Below, piece after piece: positions 1 to 9,104 of a stretch of 64,000 bases of DNA (positions within the stretch are counted from its first letter, which is position 1; each line of letters begins with the position of its first letter). A program made the translations under genes and the position numbers. The notes under the pieces are model-generated. The model saw nothing but the letters and a program-made list of their open reading frames with translations. It did not search any database and had not been told where the DNA came from. Location of the stretch: NCBI RefSeq assembly GCF_018449545.1, contig NZ_JAAVUR010000019.1, forward strand, positions 1 through 64,000, read 5' to 3'. The DNA is from Granulicella sp. dw_53 (GTDB lineage Bacteria > Acidobacteriota > Terriglobia > Terriglobales > Acidobacteriaceae).

Positions 1-1
1 T

Positions 2-253
2 GGCCAGGCTATCACGATCGACGAAGGAGCAAATGCCGAAACGGCGGTTGTCTCTTCGGTGAGAGGCCGTGGCGCCGCAACCATCACACTTGTCGCACCC
101 CTCGGTCGCGCTCACGCCGCTGGCACTCAGATTTCGGGTAGCGGCATCAGCATCACAACTCCATTGACACGGACTCATTCCGATGGATCTCAGGTCTTCA
201 ACAGCGTTCCCACTCCTGGCGCGCCGAACCAATATGACGCTGGAAATCATTAA
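2..253 (+). CDS. C-terminal end of a secreted repeat-rich protein (partial)
   Basis: An open frame enters from the left edge and stops at 251-253, so only the last 83 residues are visible. It is rich in G, A, T, S and V, with phrases such as GQAITIDEGANAETAVVSSV followed by a similar second half (ISITTPLTRTHSDG). Repeats of the type 'GQ-x-I-x-I-D-x-G-A-N-x-E-T-A' are common near the C-termini of secreted Acidobacteriota glycosidases. That is knowledge of the group and does not identify this protein. The enzyme part lies outside the window, so no function is assigned. Confidence 0.6.
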   Translation, partial: GQAITIDEGANAETAVVSSVRGRGAATITLVAPLGRAHAAGTQISGSGISITTPLTRTHSDGSQVFNSVPTPGAPNQYDAGNH

Positions 254-577
254 GCTGTAGGCACTGAGATCCCTCAGAACGGCTCTGTCTTTTTTGCTGG
301 AAGTCCTGCCGGGTTGGAGGATCGGGTGTCGGTGAGGGAATTCGGCAGACTACTAGATGTACGAACGACATGACCCAATGATTACCCTTCGCAAGCTATC
401 TGAATGACTGATGATGCCGTCTTTGAGCGGCTTGCTACAGCTATTCTTCGCGAGACGCGACTGGAATACTCCGCGCTACTACGGGTCACTACACCAAACG
501 TCAAAAATTGTACGCGAAGGAATTTCGATCACTGGTTTGAGGCTGTTCTCAAAGCTGTCTCGCAGCCGTTCGACTAG
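254..577. other. Intergenic, no gene recognised
   Basis: Short open frames are present but none resembles a known protein or carries a convincing ribosome binding site. A small CTGAG/CTCAG hairpin at about 269-283, followed after 13 bases by a T-run (about 291-296), could weakly terminate the upstream gene. Confidence 0.4.
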
Positions 578-967
578 GAGTTCCTGGCCGTCATGATTCC
601 CGCGATGCTGCCCCCGCCGACGCTGCTCAAGGTATTCGAGTTCGCCGCGGATGTCTTCGAGATGCGCCCGGCACTCTTTGCCACTGCGATGTTTGTGGGC
701 AAGTTCATTCAATTCCTTGTCTGCGCGCTGATCACTATCTTTTACGGCCCCCAACTCGTACACGGACTCACCGGTATAGCAAAGCGCCACGCAGTTCTCA
801 CTTGGTCGGTGTTCGGTCTACTGCTGGTAATAGTGGGTATCTGGTTCTCGCGCAAAGCAAAGGAATCTCGCTCGCCGAGAACCGACTTGAGAACCGATCA
901 GAGCCTATCAGCCGATGAATGGCCAGTGTCTGTTGGACAGCTCAAGAAAGGGAAACTTTATGTGTAG
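578..967 (+). pseudogene. C-terminal fragment of a DedA/YqaA-like membrane protein
   Basis: The frame reads EFLAVMIPAMLPPPTLLKVF and then two hydrophobic segments (about residues 28-55 and 70-88 counted from the ATG at 593). The PPPT-x-x-K-x-F phrase followed by 'F-A-x-x-V-F-E-M' is typical of the second half of VTT/DedA-family (YqaA-like) inner-membrane proteins. Five codons before the ATG there is an in-frame TAG (575-577), and the N-terminal half of the family is missing. I therefore treat it as a truncated remnant. A short functional membrane protein starting at 593 cannot be excluded. Confidence 0.5.
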
Positions 968-1359
968 CGCCTGTAGCTCAAGGCAGGCTTGAGGGCGCGA
1001 TAGATGGTTTTGATCGCGCATGTGGAAGCGTGTCGAGATAATCCCGTTTTCGTAGAGCACGGGTGGTCGTGATCTCTTTGGGCGAAAGCTTGAACCCTTG
1101 TCTGCTTGCACCCGGTCTGCCCGCTTGATGGAGATTAGGAGGGTTTCCGTCGATGAGCGAGGCTGATGGCTATGTCTGTCCGCACCCAGTTTCGTTTCCA
1201 GGCTTCAGCCTGATTCTCATCAAAGGAAAGCTGGCAGATCCGAGCTTGTTGTCCGGTACCGAAGTTACTCCACCGAGGGCTAATCGAACTTTGACAAAGT
1301 AACCATAGGCAATCTCCTCCAAGGGAACCGCAAACAATCACGATTTTCTCATGGGCTGA
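968..1359. other. Intergenic, nothing recognised
   Basis: No open frame here looks like a real gene on either strand. The stretch lies between the DedA-like fragment and the end of the RES-domain pseudogene. Confidence 0.4.
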
Positions 1360-1812
1360 CTAGCGTGAGAGAAGGCGCTTATCGAAAGGGAAGCGTCCCA
1401 CAACCTGGGGCTTAATATTGTGGGCCTCTGACACTAATGGATTGAAAATGCAGTTCTTCGCCACCGGCACGATTACAGATGGAACAAGCAACCCAACCTT
1501 CTTCGATTCCGACAGCCGGCTGTTCCCAATATTTTGGGTGATAGTGATGTCTGCCTACCATTGTTGAGGGAGCGAACTTGAATCAATTGGCTCGATGAGA
1601 TGATCCGGAATCTCAACTGAGAGGAGCTGATAGGTGTCCGGCATCTCGTCGTCGCGCCCAACGTAGACGATTGTTTTCTAAGAGGCAAAGTGCTGGGTGG
1701 TATGAAAGATACACGACACGCCGACCTTGATTGCGTGTATGCCATCGGCCATCTGCGAATTCGCCTCCTTTCCAGTCAGGTCTGCGTGGTTACTGACACG
1801 GTATAGGATCAA
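1360..1812 (-). pseudogene. RES-domain toxin, decayed
   Basis: Read on the minus strand from a TTG at 1812, one frame gives a recognisable RES domain: LILYRVSNHADLTGKEA, then IHAIKVGVSCIFHTTQHFAS, SVEIPDHLIEPIDSSSLPQQ, and the family's ending VPSVIVPVAKNCIFNP followed by GRFPFDKRLLSR and a stop at 1360-1362. Two in-frame stops (1678-1680 and 1555-1557) break it. RES toxins of ParS/Xre-RES pairs degrade or modify NAD+. The start overlaps the antitoxin stop by 4 bases, the usual coupled arrangement. The gene is dead unless the stops are sequence errors. Confidence 0.75.
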
Positions 1813-2280
1813 ACGAAGATACCCTCATCGATCTGATAGAGCATTTGGCGTACAAGGTCTCCGCCGACTTCACTGCGAAGCATATCCAAAGGGGAGCGGC
1901 CTTCCAGTCCCCGATTTGCACTCTGAGCCACCGCAACGCTTTGTCGTGATTGCCAAACACGCGATCGGCCAGTGCAAGAATTTTGGCGATACGCAAAGTG
2001 CAGTCAGCCTCTTCCGGGGATAAGGGCTGCTTCTTGTCTTTCCTATGTTTGAGCGTCCGAGCAGGTAAGACGACGCCATGAACTTCACTGAAGGTCAGGC
2101 CTTCATTGCGCAGTATCTCGACACTACTGATCGGGATGCCCTCCTCGACCATCATGGCCAGTTGGAACTCGGTTGGGCGCTTTCCAAAGATTGAATCAAG
2201 GATGCGATTTTCCGCTGTAACGTCCGGATCTGAGACCGGCTGCTGGGATGGAAGCTCATTGACGGCTAAGGTGTGGCATA
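1809..2280 (-). pseudogene. ParS/Xre (MbcA-like) antitoxin, frameshifted and 5'-truncated
   Basis: The minus-strand frame reads FGKRPTEFQLAMMVEEGIPI, EGLTFSEVHGVVLPARTLKH, PLSPEEAD, FGNHDKALRWLR, which is the DUF2384/ParS-MbcA-Xre antitoxin core. Near 1920 the frame shifts by one base. The other frame then supplies the canonical end: GLEGRSPLDMLRSEVGGDLV, QMLYQIDEGIFV and stop at 1809-1811. No start codon is found upstream, because the sequence runs into the IS110-family element at about 2290. The antitoxin therefore seems to have lost its 5' end at or near the insertion. It was co-transcribed with the RES toxin downstream. Confidence 0.75.
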
Positions 2281-2293
2281 TGCCCCTAGAGCC

Positions 2294-3353
2294 TCAAGCT
2301 GCGGGATGAATCAGACAAGAGGACAAACATAAAGCGAAGACACTCTCAATGCCAAAAATCGCTCCATCGTAGGATGTACCGTTCTTGAAGATCCCAAAGA
2401 TGCCATGTAGTAGTTTGCGGGAGACCGCCATTAGTGCTTGAAGCTTGGTCTTATGGCGGGCCTGCAGGTGCAGGTAGAAGGCTTTCAGGTGGGGGGTCGA
2501 AGCGGACGCCGACAAGGGCCGGCATATAGAGTGCGCGTCTGAGGTACCGGTTTCCATGCCGACTGATTCGCGAGGGCTTGTAGACTGAGCTGCGAGAGAT
2601 CTGGTTTGCCGGATCGAGTCCGCTATGTGCGTCCCACTGGCGTGCGGTCATCTTCGGATCGAGCGCCACAAGCTCACCGAGCAATTGCAGTGCGCTGGTC
2701 TCAGCGATTCCTGGAATTCCGATCAGCTGTTTGAGTTTCGGCTTCAGTTCCTCACTCTGATCGACTAACGACAGTGCCGCCTTGCGTAGTCGCAGGATGC
2801 GTTTCTTCAGCCCATCCAGCGAATGCTTCAGATCCTGACGAATACAGCGTGGCGTCGTCGCCGATACCTCAGCTGCATGTAGCCGGTTGTTCAATCGCGT
2901 GTGCTCGTCGGTGAGCGCGACGAGATGCCGGCTAATCGCACGCAACTCCAACGCGATCATACCGGGACGCTGCCAAGCGACAAACTGCATTCGCCGGCTA
3001 TACTCGGCCAGCGCCACTGCATCGGCTGCGTCTGTCTTTGATCGGCGAAGCGTCTGAGCAAATCGATTAGCCATCTTGGGATTCAGGACGGCGACCTCGA
3101 TGCTCGGTGCCATATCCAGCGCCATCGCCAGGTCCGGCGAATAGACTCCCGTAGCCTCTAGCGACACTCTGCCCCTCTCTCCTCCCTTCAGCAACCAACC
3201 GATTAGTTGTTTGTGGCCCGCCGCCGAGTTGGCAGACTCCCGCTGCTCGAACCCCTCCCGATTCTCTCGTTGAACTGCCACGGCCAGCGTCGCCGCACTC
3301 ACATCAATTCCCGCATACACCGTTACATGATTGGAAACAGATTCCTTGCTCAT
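2294..3353 (-). pseudogene. IS110-family transposase, frameshifted
   Basis: The minus-strand frame from the ATG at 3353 shows the IS110 N-terminal DEDD (RuvC-like) start VYAGIDVSAATLAVAV, then SLEATGVYS, SKTDAADAVALAEY, and the C-terminal Transposase_20 part LIGIPGIAETSA and RQWDAHSGLDPA. At the run of six G at 2491-2496 the frame goes off (RFDPPPES). The expected end, HLKAFYLHLQARHKTKLQAL, continues in the neighbouring frame to a stop at 2294. One extra base in a homopolymer explains this, so it is either a real inactivating slip or a sequencing error. IS110 elements make no target duplication, so the ends are hard to place. Confidence 0.85.
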
Positions 3354-4180
3354 CGCTCTCCTCCGGCGTTACTCTGAGCTCCGGCACCGTCCCGCGTCCG
3401 CTTCGAACGGACTTGCTCTTTTCGCCAACCTTGAACATGTAGGCTCAAAAGGCCTCCGATTCTCCACGGCGTCATAAAGAGAGGGACGGGGCCGATCTTG
3501 GAGCAGGTTCAGCTTGCACTGGCCTCAGGACTGTACGGCCTCTCCGCCGAAACGTAAATAAGCATTACGCCTCAAACCGCAAGATACAAGGACTGTGAGA
3601 AGAGAGGGAAACGGCTTTATGTTTTCCTCTTTTCCCATCAGGCCGTCATTTCCACCGCCTTCAACCCCTCGCGCGAAACGTCCTCTGATCCTTTACGTGA
3701 GGAGGCGTTCACCATAGCCAAAGTAGTAACTTCCTCTGGGTTGTGTCTGGCCACCGCGTGACGCGCAGTAGCCTGGAACGGTGGCTTCCACCGCGTTACC
3801 CCTCTGGGTCAGCCCATTCACACTGGCCAACTGAGGAGCGGCTTTGACTCAGATGCTGCTTTACGAGGTCGGGCGGGTATTTATTAATGTAAAAGCTAAC
3901 AAGCGGAAAAGCTTACTTTGAGACTGGTCGGGATTGGAGTCCAGACTCCGGGGAAAGCTGGACCTGCTCGCCGTTTGCAACATAATCGTCACCTCCGACG
4001 GCGCAGCCGTGCGGAACTGTTCGACCTGCTACGGCTTGAGGTCGATCCCCTTGCCGTGTGTAAACACGTTTGCGCCGAGACCGATTTCCCCACCGCTGGC
4101 CGCTCGAAGTACAAAGCCGCTGCCCCATTTAGAATCGATGCACAGCCATATTCGGCCGACGCGTTCCATTGGAGACATTC
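3354..4180. other. Long non-coding stretch upstream of the IS110 transposase and of mscS
   Basis: No convincing gene. The first ~200 bases 5' of the transposase should include the left end of the IS110-family element. In that family this end encodes the structured guide ('bridge') RNA in IS110-group members, although no RNA structure could be modelled here. At 3918-4220 several overlapping open frames exist on both strands, none resembling a known protein. Confidence 0.35.
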
Positions 4181-5164
4181 ATGCGCATCTCAACCGCAGG
4201 TAGGCTCTACGCGGCACTAGGAGGACTCTTCTGCGGTTTGATTATTTTGAGTGCGTGGTGGCAGCGCAAGCTGCTTCCTTCGCTTCTCGGACTGCTTGAT
4301 GAAGACACTCGCCTCTTTCTCACGAGGACACTCTTCTATGTCGGCGGCAAGCCGGTCAGAGTCTGGTTTCTGATCAAGGTTTTTCTGTTCCTGGTATTTC
4401 TATCCCTTCTCTCCCGGTTTTCGCGATATGTGATTCGGATACTTATACGCCACAACCCTAACTTTGGAGAGCATCGGCAATACATTCTTGTCCGATTCGT
4501 CTCCTTCTTTATCTATGTGGCGGGTATCCTCATAGGAATCCATGTTGAGAGGATCAGCCTCAGCACGCTCGTCATTCTCGGCGGCGCGTTGGGAGTGGGT
4601 ATCGGGTTCGGTCTTCAATCGTTGGTCAGCAATCTGATTGCGGGCCTCATTCTCCTGGTCGAGCAGCCGATTCACATCGGCGACCTGATCGAATTCGGAA
4701 ACAAATCCGGTGAAGTAGTGCGGATTGGAACTCGTTGTTCCTTGATCAAGACCTCCGACAACGCTCTACTGGTGATTCCGAATTCCGAGTTCGTCACGAA
4801 AGATATCCTTAACTGGACAGCCAGCGATCCCAAGATTCGGGTCTCCATTCCGGTGTCGGTTGCTCATGGCAGCGATGTGGAACAGATCGTCCGGGTGTTG
4901 CTCGGATTGGCGGCGGAACACGCAGACGTCCTTGAGAACCCGGCCTCCGAGGTTATCCTCGCTGAGCTTGGCCAAAGTTCGATCACTCTCACGCTTCGAG
5001 TCTGGACGGTCAAAGGTGCCAGCGATTTTGCGAAGCTGCGTAGCGATATTTATTTTCAGATCGTGCAGCGTTTCAAAGAAGTGAACATTGAACTGCCTTT
5101 GCCTCAATTGGAAGTTCATTGGAGGAGCAATGGAACTGCCGGTCGGGGGGTTCCTCCAGAGTAA
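4181..5164 (+). CDS. MscS-family mechanosensitive ion channel
   Basis: 327 residues. ATG at 4181 is preceded by GGAG six bases upstream, better than the TTG further upstream in the same frame. Three to four hydrophobic segments are followed by the pore-lining helix with the MscS glycine/alanine pattern: GGALGVGIGFGLQSLVSNLI at about residues 130-149. Next come the start of the cytoplasmic beta domain (EQPIHIGDLIEFG) and the middle/C-terminal domain. Channels of this family open under membrane tension and release osmolytes during hypo-osmotic shock. A small MscS-like protein of about 330 residues is normal. It ends 35 bases before the next gene and may be co-transcribed with it. Confidence 0.9.
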   Translation: MRISTAGRLYAALGGLFCGLIILSAWWQRKLLPSLLGLLDEDTRLFLTRTLFYVGGKPVRVWFLIKVFLFLVFLSLLSRFSRYVIRILIRHNPNFGEHRQYILVRFVSFFIYVAGILIGIHVERISLSTLVILGGALGVGIGFGLQSLVSNLIAGLILLVEQPIHIGDLIEFGNKSGEVVRIGTRCSLIKTSDNALLVIPNSEFVTKDILNWTASDPKIRVSIPVSVAHGSDVEQIVRVLLGLAAEHADVLENPASEVILAELGQSSITLTLRVWTVKGASDFAKLRSDIYFQIVQRFKEVNIELPLPQLEVHWRSNGTAGRGVPPE

Positions 5165-5199
5165 GGGTTCGGAATGCAACTTGTATGCAGGAGGAGCAG

Positions 5200-6507
5200 A
5201 TGAGAGCAGATCGTCGGCAATTCAGTCTCGGGCTCACGACCACGTTATTTGGCTTAGGGATGAGTCAAGGGGCCTACGCCCAGAAATCAGACAGCTCGGC
5301 CGGAGGATCGAAGCCGACCCATCATTACTTTTTCAAAGACCCGACGTTTGAAATGATCTTTCTCACGAGTCTCGGACGTGCCTACCATTGCGGGGGCAAC
5401 GTCGGGAAGGTGCTTTATCTGACTCGACAGGTTGAAGACGGGAACTTTGAGAGTGCGTACCTCGCGTTCATGCAGGCTGGCGATGAAGCCCGGCAACTGG
5501 CGGAAGGATCCGCAAGCCATGGCCACAAAGAAAGCGCAAGGCAGGCTTATCTCTGGGCACAGAATTTTTATGACAGCGCAACCTACTTTGTCGATGGTTC
5601 CAAAGATCCGACACGGTTCCTGGCCACCTGGGAGTCGCTGTACGCCTGCTGGCTGAAAGCGATGCCTTTGTTTGAACCGGCAATCGAGCCAGTGAAGGTC
5701 CCTTACGAAAACACTGAACTTCATGGATTCTTCCTCCGGGGAGCAGGTAAATCAAAGAAACGTCCGCTGCTGATTCTTTCTAACGGCAGCGACGGCTCCC
5801 TGCTGGATATGTGGCTCTGGGGCGGCGCCGGAGCACTGGCCCGCGGATACGATTGCCTGATGTTCGATGGCCCAGGACAAGGCTACGCCCTTTGGAAGCA
5901 AAAGCTTTATTTTCGGCCGGATTGGGAGAAGGTAATCTCGCCAGTGGTCGATTATGCGGTCTCCAGGTCCGATGTCGATCCGAAGAGAATAGCCATTCAG
6001 GGAATCAGCCAGGGGGGATACTGGGTGCCTCGTGCTGTCGCATTCGAAAAGCGAATCGCAGCCGCCATCGCCGATCCGGGCGTAGTCGACGTTTCGACCT
6101 CCTGGACCGCCAGCCTGCCTCCGCCACTGCTCGCTCTGCTGAATGCTGGACGAAAGGCTGAATTCGATGGGTTTTTGGCGAAGGCTTTGAGCCCCGGGGC
6201 GAAAGCAAACCTCAATTTTCGTATGAGGCCTTTCGGATTTTCATCGTACTTCGATACCTACAAAGCAGTATCGGAATACAACCTGCGAGGAGTCGCCGAT
6301 CGGATCACCTGCCCATTGCTGATCACTGCGCCCGCAAATGAAACGTACTGGCCTGGCCAATCACAACAACTCTACGATTTAGTGAAATCACCGAAGATGT
6401 TGGTCCATTTCTCCGAGAGTGATGGGGCCGACTTGCATTGTGAGCCTAAGGGAACCGGGCTGCGCGATCTTCATGTGTTCAACTGGCTCGATCAAACATT
6501 GCGGTAA
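5200..6507 (+). CDS. Tat-exported alpha/beta hydrolase (dihydropseudooxynicotine-hydrolase-like)
   Basis: 435 residues. I start at 5200 because AGGAGGAG (5189-5196) lies just upstream and the product then begins with a twin-arginine signal (RRQFSLGLTTTLFGLG, ending near AYAQ). An all-helical N-terminal part of about 160 residues precedes an alpha/beta-hydrolase fold with oxyanion phrase LSNGSDGS, nucleophile motif GISQGG (Ser270) and a late histidine in GADLHCEPKGTG (His413). This layout matches the family of 2,6-dihydroxypseudooxynicotine hydrolase and FrsA-like proteins, which cleave C-C or ester bonds. The true substrate is unknown. It follows mscS closely but has no obvious functional link to it. 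Confidence 0.85.
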   Translation: MRADRRQFSLGLTTTLFGLGMSQGAYAQKSDSSAGGSKPTHHYFFKDPTFEMIFLTSLGRAYHCGGNVGKVLYLTRQVEDGNFESAYLAFMQAGDEARQLAEGSASHGHKESARQAYLWAQNFYDSATYFVDGSKDPTRFLATWESLYACWLKAMPLFEPAIEPVKVPYENTELHGFFLRGAGKSKKRPLLILSNGSDGSLLDMWLWGGAGALARGYDCLMFDGPGQGYALWKQKLYFRPDWEKVISPVVDYAVSRSDVDPKRIAIQGISQGGYWVPRAVAFEKRIAAAIADPGVVDVSTSWTASLPPPLLALLNAGRKAEFDGFLAKALSPGAKANLNFRMRPFGFSSYFDTYKAVSEYNLRGVADRITCPLLITAPANETYWPGQSQQLYDLVKSPKMLVHFSESDGADLHCEPKGTGLRDLHVFNWLDQTLR

Positions 6508-7127
6508 CGCCCGATGCACAAGGTTCGTCATCAAACTCGCCGTCCCGCAAGGCTAAAGCCGTGTAGGACGTTAGCTCTCGCTCAGGAGATAAGCAGCGAT
6601 CATGCATATTGAAGCCAGACTGGAAAGGATGGGACTGCGCTTGCCCAATGCCCCTGGGCGATGGAAGCGTAAGCAGGGGTAGGCTGAACGTCAGCTAATT
6701 TAGTTGTGAAGTGGGTCAAGCACAACGGCACAGTACTTTCGGTTAAGTCGGCAAGCATACAGACTGCGATCCTTAACTGAGATACGCGATAAGAGCGAAG
6801 GGAGAGGGTCGTCTATCGTGTCTTACAACTTATCGTTTACCAGAACCTATGAAGGCCTATTGAGGGTGGCAGTTGCCATTGATTTGTCTTATGAAGCATT
6901 AGCGAAGACGGTTCCACTCGAGCCTTACAACACTAGCCTCTCTTCGAATCCCAGAACTACGCGACCGCGGTGTACCAATCGGCTCTGACCCACCAAGTTC
7001 GGAAAGAGTTCCCGGCGCTCATTGAGCGCGCTCTCGCGTTGGCTCGCAGTCTGCCAGTCGGCATCGCTCGCAGTATCTTTGTTCCGCTTTACGGATGTTT
7101 TTGCCATGAAAATGGCATGCGCAATTG
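6508..7127. other. Non-coding region with possible gene crumbs
   Basis: No intact gene. A 27-codon frame at about 6603-6683 (MHIEARLERMGLRLPNAPG) vaguely resembles the N-terminus of RidA/YjgF-like proteins but stops at once, so no call is made. The stretch ends at the phased repeats beginning at 7128 and may be the debris of a rearrangement. Confidence 0.35.
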
Positions 7128-7232
7128 TTCTACAGGTAAAGGAATATTTCTACAGGCTAAGGCAAATTTCTACACCTTTAGGAATCGCTTAAGTCTTTTG
7201 TCTTCATCAAAGCCGTTCTACAGGTAAAGGAA
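7128..7232 (+). repeat. Four TTCTACA repeats, three of them phased at 20 bp
   Basis: TTCTACAGGTAAAGGAA occurs perfectly at 7128-7144 and again at 7216-7232. Between them lie the variants TTCTACAGGCTAAGGCA (7148-7164) and TTCTACACCTTTAGGAA (7168-7184). The first three copies start exactly 20 bp apart and the fourth starts 48 bp after the third. The last copy sits at the 5' border of the TonB-receptor remnant, whose frame is closed by the TAA inside the repeat. Candidate explanations are a protein-binding iteron array, recombination sites, or the end of an unknown mobile element. The function is not known. Confidence 0.7.
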
Positions 7233-7490
7233 AAACGACACCGGGGCAACCAGCACGAACAACGGTGCAGGCAACTACGCTCTCGTTGACACCTCGAAGC
7301 TTTATAACGGCGCGCATACGGTTAACCATTGGGTGAACGCGGCGGCTCTCACCAACGCACCTGTCGCCACTGGACCGAACGAACTCTTCGCCTTCGGTGG
7401 TCAAGCGGCACAGGCAAACGGCCCGAACTTCCATCGCGGAGACGTAGGGCTCCAGAAGCAGTGGCACATTCCCTTGAGTGGCATTCTAGA

Positions 7491-8377
7491 GGGTGTTAGG
7501 GACTTGACGTGAGAGTATGGGCCAGATTTCTGAGCATGAGGGTGGCGAAGGCGAGCAGGTGTAGACCTTTGAGGGTTGTGTCGAGCCGTTCGTAGTCCCT
7601 GGCGAGGCGTCGGAATCGGGCTGCCCAGGCGAAGCTTCGCTCGACCACCCATCGTCTTGGCAGCAGCACGAAGCCTCATTTGGCCATGGGGTGTTTGACG
7701 ACTTCCAGTCGCAGGCCGTGCTGTTGAGCGGCTTCGGCGGCGTTCGGTCCGGTGTAGCCCTGGTCGACATACGCCATCTCGACGGTGCCGCCGGTTACTT
7801 GCTGCACCTGTTCAGCCAGCGCGGCCACCTGCTCGCGGTCGCCCTGATCGGCCGGTGTCACGGTCAGGGCCAGCAGATGTCCCAACGTATCGACCGCGAT
7901 GTAAACCTTGGAGCCCTTGCGCCGCTTGGCTCCATCGTAGCCTGCCCGCGCTCCCGATTCGGGCGTCGATTGCAGTGTGCGGCTGTCGATGCATACCACG
8001 GTCGGCTGACCCTTGCGTCCGCCCACTCGCGTAACAGGGAGCCCACATCTGCCACCAACAGGTTGAAGCAATCGGCCTTCAACCAGCGCTGCATCTGCTG
8101 ATAGACCACCCACCATGGGCCAAACTCGCGCGGAAGAAAACGCCACTGTCCGCCCGTCCGTGCCACATAACGCACCGCATTAAATACCGTGCGCAGATCA
8201 TGCTTGCGCTGCGGGCTGTCCTCGCGGCACAGCAGCAGATACGGCAATACAAACGCCCACTCCTCGTTCGTCACATCACTCGGATAGGGTTCAAATCCCT
8301 TGCCAGCCATCCTTCCATGCTCGACAAACAATCCAGCCGCGCAAAGAACCTAGACAGGTACAAAGTCCCTAACAGAC
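7491..8377 (-). mobile_element. IS5-family insertion sequence with target-site duplication
   Basis: An 887-bp insertion bounded by TCTAGA at 7485-7490 and again at 8378-8383. The ends are inverted repeats sharing TGTTAGGGACTT (left 7494-7505, right the complement at 8363-8374). Because the flanking hexamer is a palindrome, the true duplication could be the inner CTAG, which also suits IS5-type target choice. Both flanks belong to one TonB-receptor reading frame, which proves insertion. The transposase inside is broken, so the copy should not move by itself. Confidence 0.85.
7496..8331 (-). pseudogene. IS5-family (DDE) transposase, frameshift plus premature stop
   Basis: Minus strand. The first part from 8331 (VTNEEWAFVLPYLL, GGQWRFLPREFGPWWVVYQQ) is the N-terminal DUF4096 region. 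Near 8030 the reading must slip by -1 to continue as RVGGRKGQPTVVCIDSRTLQ, GAKRRKGSKVYIAVDTLGHL, VDQGYTG, which contains DDE residues. A TGA at 7676-7678 replaces the arginine codon expected in 'AK-R-GFVLLPRRWVVERSF', and the frame then runs on to a TAA at 7496. A programmed -1 shift exists in some IS5 groups, but the additional stop makes this copy inactive. Confidence 0.85.
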
Positions 8378-8558
8378 TCTAGAGTCCCGCACAGAAGCGT
8401 TCAGCATTACGAACACGCCGAACTTCGGGCAGCCTGGATCCCTCACACCCACGGCGAGCAACTTCGCCTCCATCACCAACACGAGAAACACGCCGAACGA
8501 TTCGCGCCAGGTTCAGTTCGCAGTGAAGCACATCTTCGGACACGATCTGTAAACAGTG

Positions 8559-8587
8559 GCAGGATGGCTCTCCGCGAGCCATCCTGC
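8559..8587 (+). terminator. Hairpin terminator after the TonB-receptor remnant
   Basis: A perfect 12-bp inverted repeat GCAGGATGGCTC / GAGCCATCCTGC with a 5-base loop begins 7 bases after the receptor stop codon. Only a weak T-rich tail (TTCCTC) follows. It is probably the original transcription end of the receptor gene and may work in both directions. Confidence 0.7.
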
Positions 8588-9104
8588 TTCCTCAACCAAA
8601 TGGACGGTGATGGGTGAGCCGGATACGCTGTTGGTTTGCGGGATCGGAGGGTGCTCCCTGCACACGCAGACGCACAAACCCCAGCCCAGAAATCGCTTAT
8701 TTAGCCAGGTTCGCTAATCCGGAGACATTTCGGTGGTTAGGATGAGATGCTCGGCAGCATTGCATTCGCAATTGCGCCGTTATTCGTATGGAATAAACAA
8801 AGAACTTATTTGTTTTTTGCTTGGTGAGATTTTATCGGGCGTGATGTAGAGCAAATAAGTACTTTGAAGTCATAAGCAACAACCTTACAAATCGTCAGAG
8901 TAGGCGGAGAGCTTGCAGTTTAACTAACACATTCGTAAACCATGCAACTTTGTTACCTATAAGTTGAATTGAGTGTTATGGCCCACCATAAAAAAGTAAG
9001 TACTGCCCTAAAGGGCAGAACCTTTGTAAGCAATATTATTCTATGAGAGAGTAGATTTGCTCAGTAGCCTTGTCCCCAAGAACGCGAATGAGCGCAAATA
9101 GACT
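8588..9104. other. AT-richer intergenic region before the PQQ-type dehydrogenase
   Basis: No gene found. From about 8760 the sequence is noticeably richer in A and T than its surroundings and probably holds the promoter of the dehydrogenase, but no clear -35/-10 pair or operator repeat stands out. Confidence 0.4.

Larger units (their letters stand above)
7228..8552 (+). pseudogene. C-terminal remnant of an Oar-like TonB-dependent receptor, split by an IS5-family element
   Basis: The frame from 7228 reads outer-membrane barrel sequence (FHRGDVGLQKQWHIPLSGIL). It is interrupted at 7490 by an IS and resumes after it as SRTEAFSITNTPNFGQPGSL, SITNTRNTPNDSRQVQFAVK, HIFGHDL and a stop at 8550-8552. 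Removing the element plus one copy of the 6-bp target duplication rejoins the two parts in frame (ILE-SRTEAF). The ending with a short aromatic/charged C-terminus and the 'NTPNFGQPG' and 'RNTPND' phrases are characteristic of Acidobacteriota TonB receptors with a carboxypeptidase-regulatory domain. The N-terminal ~900 residues are missing, so the gene was already a fragment apart from the insertion. Confidence 0.8.

Noticed and set aside
479..790. Minus-strand open frame of 103 codons
   Set aside because: It overlaps the recognisable DedA-like sequence on the other strand and has no family pattern of its own.
3918..4220. Overlapping open frames on both strands upstream of mscS
   Set aside because: No domain, no good start, composition of a shadow. 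A third, 50-codon minus frame there also matches nothing.
6603..6683. Short frame resembling a RidA/YjgF N-terminus
   Set aside because: Only about 20 residues, followed at once by a stop. The resemblance is too short to support a call.
6930..6960. TTCGAATCCC, recalling a tRNA T-arm
   Set aside because: No matching acceptor, D or anticodon stems could be built around it.
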